Assembly: GCA_964577255.1 (NCBI GenBank)
Contig: CAZNYM010000009.1
Location: forward strand, 1-48,228
Length of the DNA stretch: 48,228 nt
Origin: Micavibrio_C sp964577255
Lineage (GTDB): Bacteria; Pseudomonadota; Alphaproteobacteria; Micavibrionales; Micavibrionaceae
Direction: 5' to 3'
The notes below the pieces were generated by a model. The model was not told the DNA's origin, made no database searches, and worked only from the letters and a program-made list of their open reading frames with translations. The first letter of the stretch is position 1. Each line of letters opens with the position of its first letter. Of this stretch, positions 32,585 through 41,133 are shown piece after piece. The translations under genes and the position numbers were made by a program.

Positions 32585-33640
32585 ATGTCCTCCTGCTGCC
32601 CCACCACCCCCGGCGACGACCACGGCCACGCGCACAAGGCGCAGTTCGACGGGCTGCTTTACGGCGGCCTGGCGATCATCGCCGTTGCCTTCATCGTCCA
32701 TTTCGCGGGACTTGATGTTTCCTACCTGACGCCGTTCGCCCATGCGCTTGTAACGTTGATGACAACGATGTGGTGGGGCATTGCGCTCGGCATCGTCGCG
32801 GTCGGGCTGATGGGCCGGGTGCCGCGCGAATATTTCATGGCACTGCTGGGCCCCGGCGATAAGGTAGCGGGGCTGTGGCGCGCGGCGCTGGCAGGGCTGC
32901 TTTTGGATCTGTGCTCGCACGGCATATTGATGGTGGGAGCGCGGCTTTACGAACGCGGCGCGTCGCTCGCGCAACTCATGACTTTCCTGATCGCGAGCCC
33001 GTGGAACTCGCTGAGCCTGACGCTGATCCTCATCGCCCTGATCGGCCTGCCCTGGACGCTCGCGTTCATCGCCGGGTCGGTGGTGATTGCCTTCGTCACG
33101 GGTTTCGTCTTCATGCTGCTCGAGAAGAAAGGCAAACTGCCCGCCAATCCGCATACTGTGGCGCTGCCGGCGGACTTCGACATCAAGGCGGATGCCCGCG
33201 CCCGTCTGAAAAGCTTCCGCTTCACGCCGCGCTGGCTGGGCCTAACGCTGCGCGACGGGCTGAAGGAAAGCGTAATGGTGATGCGCTGGCTGTTCTTCGG
33301 CGCGATCCTGGCGAGCCTGATCCGCGCTTTCGTGCCCACGGAAATGCTGGGCGCTTATTTCGGCCCCACGATCATGGGACTGTTCCTGACGCTGCTGGTC
33401 ACCACTATCGTCGAGGTGTGCTCGGAGGGTTCGACCCCCATCGGCGCCGAGCTTGTCACCCGCGCGGGCGCGCCCGGCAACGGCTTTACCTTCCTCATGG
33501 CCGGCGTGGCGACGGATTACACCGAAATCATGGTGCTGCGCGGCCTGACCAGAAGCTGGAAGGCGGCTTTGCTCCTGCCGCTTGTCAGTGTGCCGCAGAT
33601 TTTGCTGCTGGGGTGGATTTTCAACCAGTTCGGCGGCTAG
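32585..33640 (+). CDS. Permease, SO_0444/ArsP-like metal efflux family (PF03773)
   Basis: 351 aa with about eight membrane segments in two repeated halves. The start, SSCCPTTPGDDHGHAHK, is rich in Cys and His and looks like a metal-binding tail. Conserved segments include LLLDLCSHGI, SPWNSLSLTL, and in the second half VEVCSEGSTPIGAEL and ATDYTEIMVL. Relatives annotated SO_0444 export copper or zinc; ArsP relatives export methylated arsenicals. The Cys/His tail favours a soft metal ion. The stop shares CTAG with the convergent gene. A hairpin containing the ribosome site precedes it. Confidence 0.83.
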   Translation: MSSCCPTTPGDDHGHAHKAQFDGLLYGGLAIIAVAFIVHFAGLDVSYLTPFAHALVTLMTTMWWGIALGIVAVGLMGRVPREYFMALLGPGDKVAGLWRAALAGLLLDLCSHGILMVGARLYERGASLAQLMTFLIASPWNSLSLTLILIALIGLPWTLAFIAGSVVIAFVTGFVFMLLEKKGKLPANPHTVALPADFDIKADARARLKSFRFTPRWLGLTLRDGLKESVMVMRWLFFGAILASLIRAFVPTEMLGAYFGPTIMGLFLTLLVTTIVEVCSEGSTPIGAELVTRAGAPGNGFTFLMAGVATDYTEIMVLRGLTRSWKAALLLPLVSVPQILLLGWIFNQFGG

Positions 33641-34158
33641 AGAATAAGGCCGTAGACCAAAAGTGTGATCCCCGCGACCGTAAGCGGCCAGGCGGCGGCG
33701 GGCGGCAGGCCTTCCTTGACGAAGAAATCGTACTGGACAATGAAAATCGGGATCGAGGCAAGCAGGAACATGCGCACCTCGTACCCCACTTCGCCGATGG
33801 GGAACAAAAACAGGCTCAGGAACACCGTCGCCACCATCAGCGCGGCCATCACCTTGTACCAGAGGTCGGCCGCGGAGCGCATGTGCAGCGCGTTGCTGAT
33901 CCCTATCCACGACAAGGCGGGCACCGACACCCACAAACCCACCCACAGCGCCGTGTGATAGACTTGCGGATCCTCGAGCAGGTGGAAAAGGAAGCCACTG
34001 CCGGGCCCGGTCGATTTGATCGCGATCCCCACAACCGAGGCGATGTAGGTCAGGCTCAGGACCGGGAAATAGCGGTGACACAGAACATCGACGAGGCCGG
34101 GGTATAGCAGGCGGTCGGGCGCTTCCTGGTGGATGGGGTCGGTCAGCTTTTGCGTCAT
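33637..34158 (-). CDS. Membrane protein of unknown function
   Basis: 173 aa with four probable membrane segments (for example FPVLSLTYIASVVGIAI, VGLWVSVPALSWIGI, MAALMVATVFLSLFLF and LTVAGITLLVYGLIL). No known motif. The ATG at 34158 overlaps the TGA of the Rap1a-like gene (ATGA), so translation is coupled. It is the last gene of a minus-strand operon with that gene and a helicase C-terminal-domain protein. The stop shares CTAG with the convergent permease gene. Confidence 0.75.
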   Translation of the reverse strand: MTQKLTDPIHQEAPDRLLYPGLVDVLCHRYFPVLSLTYIASVVGIAIKSTGPGSGFLFHLLEDPQVYHTALWVGLWVSVPALSWIGISNALHMRSAADLWYKVMAALMVATVFLSLFLFPIGEVGYEVRMFLLASIPIFIVQYDFFVKEGLPPAAAWPLTVAGITLLVYGLIL

Positions 34159-34542
34159 TTGCGCTTGCAGGGGTAAGCTTTATAGAGCGCCATCGTCACG
34201 GCGGGCGCGGCTATAAAACTATCATGCTCGGTGCGGTCANNNNNNNNNNCGTAAATACGCCAGAACCGCGCGGTGCAGGTCCTTCATCGCGGCGCCGGTG
34301 GGCACGCAGATATTCAGCTCCGGCGCCAGGCCCATCGACTGCAGCATGCGGTGATAATCGATGACCCCGGCGATATAGGCCTGGCAGGCGGTATGGCCGC
34401 CCTTGACCTTTTCGGCGCCCTTGTCGTCCATTTCGCATATATAAAGGAGATAGGCGCCGGAAAACTGGTTCGATGTCTGCTCTGCACACGCCGGCGCGAC
34501 CGGCAGCAAAAGGGCCGCGAGCAGAAGAAGCAGTCTCGTCAC
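34155..34542 (-). CDS. Rap1a/Tai-like secreted protein, interrupted by gap
   Basis: The GTG start at 34542 is followed by a signal peptide (LLLLLAALLLPVAPACA). The mature part has FSGAYLLYICEM, ACQAYIAGVIDYHRML and LNICVPTGAAMKDLHRAVLA, the Rap1a/Tai pattern with conserved cysteines. Across the N run (34240-34249) the reading resumes as DRTEHDSFIAAPAVTMALYK then AYPCKRK and TGA at 34155-34157, the usual family C-terminus. As written the frames are offset: 2 nt before and 1 nt after the gap require a gap length divisible by three. The family includes type VI immunity proteins but is much broader, so that role is not claimed. Confidence 0.72.
34240..34249. other. Scaffold gap (10 N)
   Basis: Ten N inside a Rap1a-like gene. 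Comparison with the family suggests only about two to three residues are missing, so the true gap may be close to 6-9 nt. Confidence 0.9.
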
Positions 34543-34543
34543 C

Positions 34544-35743
34544 CTACGATCCCCCGCCGGATTTGATCTTGAGATTCTGCAGGGCGGCGAAGGGCGAGTC
34601 CTCAGGCCGGGGCGCGGGCGCGGCTGCGCTATAGCTGCGCGGCTGCTCCTCTTTCTTTTTGCGCTCGCCGCGATCTTTTTTATCGCCGTGCTTCTTGCCG
34701 AATTTTTTGACCTTGTCGCCTTCGGGTTTGCTCTCGCCTTCCGCGCGCGGCTTGCGTGCCGGTCTTTCCGGACGCTGGCCGCCGCCGTAAGCTTTGCCCC
34801 GGCGCAGCCGGAACCGCGCCAGCACCGGCTTGGCCGGGGCGGGTGCCGGGGCCGCGGCGACAGGCGTTTCGCCGGCAGGTTTTTCTTCTACGGGCGCAGT
34901 TTCAGTGGCAACGGGTTCCGCCACCGCCGCAGCTTCTACAGGAGGTGTTTCGGCAACGGGTGCAGGCGCGGGCGCTTCCTCGATCTTCTTGTGCCCCATG
35001 GCTTCAAGCACGGCATAAAGATCGGAGATCGGGCATCCCAGCCATTCCGCCATTTCATGACGGGCGGCGAACACGCCGTCCTTGGCCGAGTCGTAGACGG
35101 CGTTGACGACGCGGTCGAGCATGTCTATGCGCACCGCGCGGGGGCCATAGACAGGATAGCCGATGGCGCGGAAGAACAGCGGATCGATCACGCCCTTGCC
35201 CTCGATCGGCATCGATACCATGCCGTCTGCGGGCAGAAGCGGCGGCAGCGCGCCGCCGCGCCACAGCGTCCACAGCACAGCACGCAAATGTATGGCGGCA
35301 GGTTTGTTGAGCGCAGGCATGAAGATCAGTATCGGCCCCAGGCGTATATTCCTGTCGCGCAGCAGCTTGCGACCCTCGGGATCGAGCTTGGCGATCGCTT
35401 CCTCAACATCGCCGCGCGGTATGATTCCGAGCGCCTCGAACACCCGCCCGGCGATGATCTGCACCGGCTCGCTCATGCCCTCTTCGTTCTGCAGGGCGAC
35501 CAGAGGCTCGAGCACTGTTTCGATATGGCTTTTCAGCCAGGATTCCACCTTGTCGCGCGCCGCATCCTTGTCAGTCATACGCAGGATGTCGGCATCCAGC
35601 ATCTCGACGCCGGGATCGAGCAGCGAAACGCCGCGCACCGCCCGGGCGATCGGCTCGCCCGGCAGGGGATTGGTGGCATCGGGCTGAAACAGGATGGCGC
35701 CGTCGTCTTTCAGGCGAAACTGTTTGGGCTGAGCTTCAAGCAT
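34544..35743 (-). CDS. Stand-alone C-terminal domain of the alphaproteobacterial SUV3-like helicase
   Basis: 399 aa from ATG at 35743. Residues about 1-245 match the region that follows the motor in alphaproteobacterial SUV3-like helicases: VSLLDPGVEMLDADILRM, LRDRNIRLGPILIFMPALNK, GPRAVRIDMLDRVVNAVYDS and HEMAEWLGCPISDLYAVLEA. A Pro/Ala/Glu-rich linker and a Lys/Arg-rich tail follow, ending DSPFAALQNLKI as in full-length relatives. No Walker A, DExx or other helicase motif is present, and none can lie upstream because a divergent gene starts there. Nucleic-acid binding is likely; unwinding is not. It leads an operon with a Rap1a-like gene 1 nt downstream. Confidence 0.75.
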   Translation of the reverse strand: MLEAQPKQFRLKDDGAILFQPDATNPLPGEPIARAVRGVSLLDPGVEMLDADILRMTDKDAARDKVESWLKSHIETVLEPLVALQNEEGMSEPVQIIAGRVFEALGIIPRGDVEEAIAKLDPEGRKLLRDRNIRLGPILIFMPALNKPAAIHLRAVLWTLWRGGALPPLLPADGMVSMPIEGKGVIDPLFFRAIGYPVYGPRAVRIDMLDRVVNAVYDSAKDGVFAARHEMAEWLGCPISDLYAVLEAMGHKKIEEAPAPAPVAETPPVEAAAVAEPVATETAPVEEKPAGETPVAAAPAPAPAKPVLARFRLRRGKAYGGGQRPERPARKPRAEGESKPEGDKVKKFGKKHGDKKDRGERKKKEEQPRSYSAAAPAPRPEDSPFAALQNLKIKSGGGS

Positions 35744-35827
35744 TAAGGTTCGTACTCTGGTCTGGCTGCGGCTTTTTTGGGATTTATGTGTAATATACGT
35801 GCCTCTGCTGGCCCGTGCAAGTCGGCC

Positions 35828-35854
35828 TTGAGAACGCCCCTTTTTACCTATAAA
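35828..35854 (+). promoter_or_regulatory. Candidate promoter of the large secreted protein gene
   Basis: -35 TTGAGA (35828-35833) and -10 TATAAA (35849-35854) each match 5 of 6 bases but are only 15 nt apart. The expected leader to the TTG start is about 25 nt. Confidence 0.35.
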
Positions 35855-35885
35855 TAGAGGGGTCTTGAGAATAGTGGAGGAAAAA

Positions 35886-37463
35886 TTGACCCTGTTTCGC
35901 GCGCTGACTCTGTGTTTTCTTGTGGCCCTGTTCGCGGCGCCGGCCCAGGCCGCGCTTGATCCTGCCGCCAGCGAGCGGCTGAAAGCCCAGATCACAGAAA
36001 CGCTCGAGCAGCTGAAGCAAAAACAAGCCGCCCGGGGTGTGCAGCTGACTTTCGAGGGCGCAGTGGCCGTGGAGCAGAACAGCACGTACCTGGCCATCAC
36101 CCTGCCGCACATGAAATACATTGCACGCGACCGCTCGACCGTTGATCTGGGGATCATCGCCATCAACGCCGCACCGGGCACGCCGCCGGGACGCTGGAAC
36201 TTCACCGCCGCGCTACCGACCGCCATCGTTTTCAGGGATGCGGCCGGGCAGAACAGCGGTGTCTTGCGCATAGGCGAACAAATGTTTGCTGCCGTTTATG
36301 ACGAGAACTTCCGCAACTTTCTGCAGATGGACGCCCGCTATAAAAACCTGAGCATAGAAGGTGGCAGTGGCAGCAAAAACGCCACGATCGGCGATGTTTC
36401 ATACACGTATGAACTGATGGAAGACGCGGGAACCAAGCGTTGGTCCGGACCGGCCAAAGTCATTCTGAACGACCTTGTTGTCGTGGAACCCGATACCAGC
36501 GGCAAAGCAACCCTGAAGACGATGCAGATCGACATGGGCACTTACGGCTTTTCCTTCACCGATCATCTGGCCTTTCAGGACCAGGTCGAAGCCATCGCCG
36601 AAAGCGCGAAGCTCGATGGCCCCGAAGGGGTGAATGTCAGCGGCGCGCATGCCCAAGGCCTCTACAACCTGTTTTTCAATTACATGACCTCGGTGTGGGA
36701 CGGCTTCGACATGAAGATCAGCACTCAGGGTTTTTCGCTGAGTCAGCCTAACAAGACGCCAGGCGGCGGCCCGACCAACGTCAATCTGGGCGATTTGACA
36801 GTGTTTTTCAGCATGAAAGGTTTTCGCGATCCCAAGCTGACCATGCAGACCACCGTCAGCATGAAGGATCTGGCGATCGACCCGCCGCCCCCGACCTTCG
36901 ATCAGGCGACGCCTTCTACTCTTAACATCGACATGACGGTCAATAACCTGCCCTTCCGCGACATCGGCAAGCTGGGCAAGCAGGCGCTCGATCACAGCGT
37001 TGCCAACCCCGGCGCCGCGCAGATGACGATGCTGCAGACCATGATGACCGCGCCGCAAATTCTGACCCAGGCGGGCACAACCCTGTCGCTGCGCGACACC
37101 GGGATGAGCAACAAGGACTACAACCTGACCCTCAAGGGCGACGTGACCGCCAACGCCCAGGCCCTGATGGGGGCGACCGGCACGGCGCGCATGGACGTCG
37201 AGGGGATCGATGTGATCATCGCCGGGCTGAACGAGCGCATCGCCAACCCGACCATCGATGCCGTACGCAAGGCGCGGGCGGAGCAGGCGCTTTCGGGTTT
37301 CACCATGCTGCGCATGGTGGGCAAGGAAGACCCCACCAACAAGAACCGCCGCTCCTACGATTTTGAACTGACGCCCGAAGGCAAAATGATGCTCAACGGC
37401 ACCGATATCCAGACCCTGACCGGCGCGACCCCACCCGCGGTGGGCGGCATGCCCGCACCCTAG
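35886..37463 (+). CDS. Large secreted protein of unknown function
   Basis: 525 aa. The TTG at 35886 is chosen because GGAGG (35876-35880) lies 5 nt upstream and the translated start is then a clean signal peptide (TLFRALTLCFLVALFAAPAQA, cut before ALDPAA). The mature protein is beta-rich with repeated amphipathic strands (GVQLTFEGAVAVEQ, TYLAITLPHMKYIARD, LKTMQIDMGTYGFSF, NLTLKGDVTANAQAL), suggesting a periplasmic or outer-membrane-associated lipid- or peptide-handling fold, but no family is recognised. It is divergent from the helicase-domain gene and shares CTAG as stop with trpS. Confidence 0.72.
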   Translation: MTLFRALTLCFLVALFAAPAQAALDPAASERLKAQITETLEQLKQKQAARGVQLTFEGAVAVEQNSTYLAITLPHMKYIARDRSTVDLGIIAINAAPGTPPGRWNFTAALPTAIVFRDAAGQNSGVLRIGEQMFAAVYDENFRNFLQMDARYKNLSIEGGSGSKNATIGDVSYTYELMEDAGTKRWSGPAKVILNDLVVVEPDTSGKATLKTMQIDMGTYGFSFTDHLAFQDQVEAIAESAKLDGPEGVNVSGAHAQGLYNLFFNYMTSVWDGFDMKISTQGFSLSQPNKTPGGGPTNVNLGDLTVFFSMKGFRDPKLTMQTTVSMKDLAIDPPPPTFDQATPSTLNIDMTVNNLPFRDIGKLGKQALDHSVANPGAAQMTMLQTMMTAPQILTQAGTTLSLRDTGMSNKDYNLTLKGDVTANAQALMGATGTARMDVEGIDVIIAGLNERIANPTIDAVRKARAEQALSGFTMLRMVGKEDPTNKNRRSYDFELTPEGKMMLNGTDIQTLTGATPPAVGGMPAP

Positions 37464-38467
37464 CCGCGCCAGAACCCCATGATCTTCATGCTATCGTCCA
37501 GCACCGGCCCGGCGATCGCCCGGGCCTTGACGGCGCCCTGCGCCAGGATGCGGTCGATTTCATCGGGCGCGGCCAGCAGCTCGTTCATGCGCCTGGTGAT
37601 CGGCGCCAGCACGCCGACCGCGAGATCAGCCAGAGCAGGTTTGAAAACCGAGAAAGCTTTGCCCGCAAATTCACCGATAACCGCCTCACGGCTTTTGCCC
37701 GCGAGCGCGGCGTAGATCGTGATCAGGTTGTCGGCCTCGGGCCGCCCCTTCAGCCCGGCCAGCGTATCGGGCAGCGGTTCGGTGTCGCTCTTGGCCTTGC
37801 GGATCTTCTGCGCGATCGTGTCGGCGTCGTCGGTCAGGTTGATGCGGGAATAATCCGACTCGTCCGACTTGCTCATCTTTTTGGTGCCATCACGCAGCGA
37901 CATAATGCGCGCCGCCTCGCCCATGATCTGCGGCGCGGGCTGGGGGAAGAAATCGACGCCATAGCGGGTGTTGAAAGTGCTGGCGATATCGCGGGCCAGC
38001 TCCAGATGCTGTTTCTGATCCTCGCCCACCGGCACATGGGTGGCTTTGTAAAGCAGGATGTCGGCCGCCATCAGCACGGGATAGGCGAACAGCCCCAGCC
38101 CTGCGCGCTCGGCGTTCTTGCCGGCCTTGTCCTTGAACTGGGTCATGCGCTCGAGCTTGCCCATCTGTGCCATAGTGGCCAGCAACCACATCAGCTGCGT
38201 ATGGCCGGGCACGGCGGATTGCACGAAAATGGCGCAACGCGCCGGATCGACGCCGGCGGCGATATAGGCGGCGGCGATCTCCCGCGTGGCGGGCGCGAGG
38301 CGCTCCGCGTCATAGGGCATGGTAATGGCGTGCAGGTCGACGACGCAGAACAGGCATTCATAGTCCTGCTTCTGCAGATCAACCCACTGCCGCAACGCCC
38401 CGAGATAATTGCCGAGGTGAAGGCGGTTGGTGGGCTGCATGCCCGAAAGGATGCGGCGGGTGCTCAT
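37460..38467 (-). CDS. trpS: Tryptophan-tRNA ligase
   Basis: 335 aa class I synthetase. The HIGH-like motif is HLGN in SGMQPTNRLHLGNYLGALRQ and the KMSKS motif is intact in GTKKMSKSDES. The AIFVQSAVPGHTQLMWLL and DQKQHLELARDIA blocks are typical of bacterial TrpRS. The ATG at 38467 overlaps the murJ stop by 4 nt, so the two genes are translationally coupled with murJ first. The stop shares CTAG with the convergent secreted protein gene. Confidence 0.96.
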   Translation of the reverse strand: MSTRRILSGMQPTNRLHLGNYLGALRQWVDLQKQDYECLFCVVDLHAITMPYDAERLAPATREIAAAYIAAGVDPARCAIFVQSAVPGHTQLMWLLATMAQMGKLERMTQFKDKAGKNAERAGLGLFAYPVLMAADILLYKATHVPVGEDQKQHLELARDIASTFNTRYGVDFFPQPAPQIMGEAARIMSLRDGTKKMSKSDESDYSRINLTDDADTIAQKIRKAKSDTEPLPDTLAGLKGRPEADNLITIYAALAGKSREAVIGEFAGKAFSVFKPALADLAVGVLAPITRRMNELLAAPDEIDRILAQGAVKARAIAGPVLDDSMKIMGFWRG

Positions 38468-40011
38468 GCCTGTTTCTTCCTGATGTAGTTAAACCATTCG
38501 CGAGGTTTTATGACGCCGGTGAAAACGACCCCGGCGGCATACGTAAGACCACCACCGCCGATAATTGCGAGCAGCGCCGCGGCCTCGTGCAGCGATCCTC
38601 CGGCGGCGAAGCCCGCCAGCGCGTAGTCGATCACAAACACCACGGCCGCCATAGCGCCTGCGGAAGCGACGATGCAGGGCGCCGTGCGGCGGAAGCGCTC
38701 ATCATAAACGGCGGCTTCATGCCCCTTGAGATAGAGCTGATAAAGCACGATCTGCAGCCAGGCCACGATCCCGGTCGCGAGCGCAATGCCGGTCACACCC
38801 ATGAATTGCATCAGAATGACGGCCAAGACGATGTTGGTAAGCGCGGTGACGATGGAGATCTTGACGGGCGTGATCGTATCCTGCCGCGACCAGAAGGCGG
38901 TGGCGAGTACCTTGACCGCGACATAGGCCGGCAGGCCGATGGAATAGCAGCGCAGCACCATGGCGGTCACGGCAGCGTCGCCCTGGTCGAACGCGCCGTG
39001 GCGGAACAGCACGTTGATGATCGGTTCGGCCGCCAGGAACAGGCCCACGGCGGCGGGAATGCCGAAAAACAGCGTGACCTCGAGCGCGCGGTTGTAAAGC
39101 GTGCGCGCCTCGGTCATGTCCCCGGCGGCGAGCGCCTTGGACAACATAGGCAAAAGTGCGGTGCCGACGGCGATGCCCACCATGCTAAGCGGCAACTGGT
39201 TGAGCCGGTCGGCGTAATAAAGGTAGGAAATCGAGCCCACCGGCAGGAATGACGCCATAATCAGGTCGGCGAACAGGTTGATATGCACCACCCCCGCGCC
39301 GATGATGCCGGGCACCATGAGCTTGAAAAGCCTGCGGATACGCGGGGTAAGCTGCGGCTTCACCAGCCGTACGCGGTAGCCGATGCGCCGCGCACATACA
39401 TAAAGCAGGCCCAGTTGCAGGAATCCCGATACGCAGATACCCCAGGCCATCGCCTGCCCGGCATCGGCGAAGAAGCCCTCGAGAAAAATCGCGCCGATCA
39501 GGCAGAGATTGAACAGTACCGGCGCCACCGCGAAGGGCGCGAAGCGGTCGTGCGCGTTCATCACCGCGCCCAGAAGCGAGGTCAGCGAGATCAGCAGCAG
39601 ATAGGGAAAGGTGATGCGCGTCAGCTCGACCGCAACGTCAAAGCGCAAGGGGTCGCTGTTGAAACCTGGCGCGATCAGCAAGATCACCGCCGGCATGGCC
39701 AGGAGCGCCAGCGCCGTGAACGCGCTCAAGATCCAGAGCATGAGGGAAAACGCTTCGTTGGCGAAGCAGGCGGCTTGCGCCTCCCCATCTTTGGTCAGAG
39801 TTTCGGAATAAAGCGGCACGAAGGAAATGCCGAAGGCGCCCTCAGCGGTGATGCGGCGGAAGAAGTTGGGGATTTTCAGCGCGACGAAAAAGGCGTCGGC
39901 CATCGGCCCTGCCCCCAGCACCCCGGCGGTCAGCATGTCGCGGACAAACCCGGCCACCCGCGACAGCCCGGTCAGCCCCGCCACCGTGGCCATCGCCTTG
40001 AAAAGCTTCAT
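38464..40011 (-). CDS. murJ: Lipid II flippase MurJ (MviN)
   Basis: 515 aa with about 14 membrane segments. It begins KLFKAMATVAGLTGLSRVAG and continues FVRDMLTAGVLGAGPMADAF, the MviN signature; ITAEGAFGISFVPLYSE, LVPGIIGAGVVHINLFADLI-like segments and LNQLPLSMVGIAVGTALLP are typical. MurJ moves lipid-linked peptidoglycan precursor across the inner membrane and is normally essential. It is the first gene of a two-gene operon with trpS. Upstream lies a short divergent region shared with an unknown gene. Confidence 0.96.
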   Translation of the reverse strand: MKLFKAMATVAGLTGLSRVAGFVRDMLTAGVLGAGPMADAFFVALKIPNFFRRITAEGAFGISFVPLYSETLTKDGEAQAACFANEAFSLMLWILSAFTALALLAMPAVILLIAPGFNSDPLRFDVAVELTRITFPYLLLISLTSLLGAVMNAHDRFAPFAVAPVLFNLCLIGAIFLEGFFADAGQAMAWGICVSGFLQLGLLYVCARRIGYRVRLVKPQLTPRIRRLFKLMVPGIIGAGVVHINLFADLIMASFLPVGSISYLYYADRLNQLPLSMVGIAVGTALLPMLSKALAAGDMTEARTLYNRALEVTLFFGIPAAVGLFLAAEPIINVLFRHGAFDQGDAAVTAMVLRCYSIGLPAYVAVKVLATAFWSRQDTITPVKISIVTALTNIVLAVILMQFMGVTGIALATGIVAWLQIVLYQLYLKGHEAAVYDERFRRTAPCIVASAGAMAAVVFVIDYALAGFAAGGSLHEAAALLAIIGGGGLTYAAGVVFTGVIKPREWFNYIRKKQA

Positions 40012-40099
40012 TTTATTAACATAACCATGAAAAATATTGCGTAACGCCGCCCGATCAGTAAACTGCCCGGAACGTTAAACCGCCGTGAAGCGAATTTCA

Positions 40100-40768
40100 A
40101 TGATGAGTAACGCCTTCAGCGCCAGCGCCAACCCTGCCCCGCGGCCGCGCCACCTGCCTTTCATGCTGGCGGGATCGGAGGAGAACATCCGCCTGATCGA
40201 ACCTATCCTTAGGCGCTGGGATTTCCGCTTGTGGGATCACAGCATCACCCAGATCGGCAGGAATCTCGATTTCCACGGCGCAAGCTATATGGCCTGCGTT
40301 CCCCATGGCTGGCGGATCGACATCGACCCGTCACGGGACTTCAGCCTGGCCGTGGACGAGAATGGCCGTGAGCGCGTGTGTTTCGTTCATACTCAAGACA
40401 ACCCGGAAAAGAACGAACGCGCCCATTTCGAGGTTATTATCTTGCACCGCCTTACGGTTTACACGCCGACTGCGGAGCGGCAGAAAATGGTTCTTTTCGA
40501 CCGCAAGCGGGGCAGCCCCTATCATCTGTCCGGAAATCTGCCGCCCGGAAGCTATGCCACGGGCACGTTCATGAATACTTTGATCAAGGCATCATGCGTA
40601 CCGCCCCTGCTCGCGGCACAATGGAAAAAAGATCCCTCGCTTTTATGGGATGACAATGATTACATGACCCCAGCTTCCATCGCTCGGGCCATCGCCAATT
40701 TCGAGCGTACGGCCGGAATCATCGGCAGTATGATCGATCTTCCGCCGTACGGCACACTTCAACTGTAG
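40100..40768 (+). CDS. Unknown protein, first of two tandem paralogues
   Basis: 222 aa from ATG at 40100 (a GTG at 40085 is in frame). No signal peptide or membrane segment. The part from about residue 20 to 100 (LPFMLAGSEENIRLIEP, QIGRNLDFHGASYMACVP) aligns with nearly the whole of the next protein: shared FM-x-AGS, IG-x-N-x-x-F-x-GAS and P-x-x-W. The second half, with VYTPTAERQKMVLFDRKRG and SPYHLSGNLPPGSYATG, is unique. I do not recognise the family. It lies upstream of ubiE on the same strand, 11 nt before the paralogue. Confidence 0.7.
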   Translation: MMSNAFSASANPAPRPRHLPFMLAGSEENIRLIEPILRRWDFRLWDHSITQIGRNLDFHGASYMACVPHGWRIDIDPSRDFSLAVDENGRERVCFVHTQDNPEKNERAHFEVIILHRLTVYTPTAERQKMVLFDRKRGSPYHLSGNLPPGSYATGTFMNTLIKASCVPPLLAAQWKKDPSLLWDDNDYMTPASIARAIANFERTAGIIGSMIDLPPYGTLQL

Positions 40769-40779
40769 AGAACACCAAC

Positions 40780-41133
40780 ATGCCCGAAACGACACAAGCA
40801 TCAGAATATAAAGTTTCCCCCATGCGCAGCTTCATGATCGCTGGAAGCCTGCAGGAGATCGATGCCGCCGAAGCCTTCCTGCAGAGGCATCTTGTCAGAA
40901 CGTACGACAAAACAGAAAGAAGCGTGATAGGCCCAAACTTCAATTTTTTTGGAGCCTCTCTCTGTATGGAGTTGCCCGAGCACTGGCATCTTCTAGTGTT
41001 AGAAAATAGATCTTCGTCCGTGGTCTGCGATGCTGAAGGCGCGCCGCGCATGGACATTATCCATGATTGCGGAGATCCTGATTCCGGCAAACCTGCACAG
41101 TACAGCGTTAGCTTAAGACCGCCGCGGCCATGA
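40780..41133 (+). CDS. Unknown protein, second, shorter tandem paralogue
   Basis: 117 aa. It aligns with the N-terminal half of its neighbour (MRSFMIAGSLQEIDAAEAFL, then VIGPNFNFFGASLCMELP and EHWHLL) but lacks the C-terminal part. GC is lower than in ubiE. Its TGA overlaps the ubiE ATG (ATGA at 41130-41133), which predicts translational coupling to ubiquinone synthesis. There is no catalytic motif that I recognise. It may be a truncated duplicate with a separate role. Confidence 0.68.
   Translation: MPETTQASEYKVSPMRSFMIAGSLQEIDAAEAFLQRHLVRTYDKTERSVIGPNFNFFGASLCMELPEHWHLLVLENRSSSVVCDAEGAPRMDIIHDCGDPDSGKPAQYSVSLRPPRP

Noticed and set aside
34155..34542. Rap1a-like protein as proof of a type VI secretion effector-immunity pair
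   Set aside because: No effector or secretion gene is nearby and the family is broad, so only the fold-level call is kept.
35744..36271. Upstream open frame of the helicase-domain gene as a possible motor remnant
   Set aside because: The translation has no helicase motifs and is antisense to the signal peptide and mature start of the divergent secreted protein.
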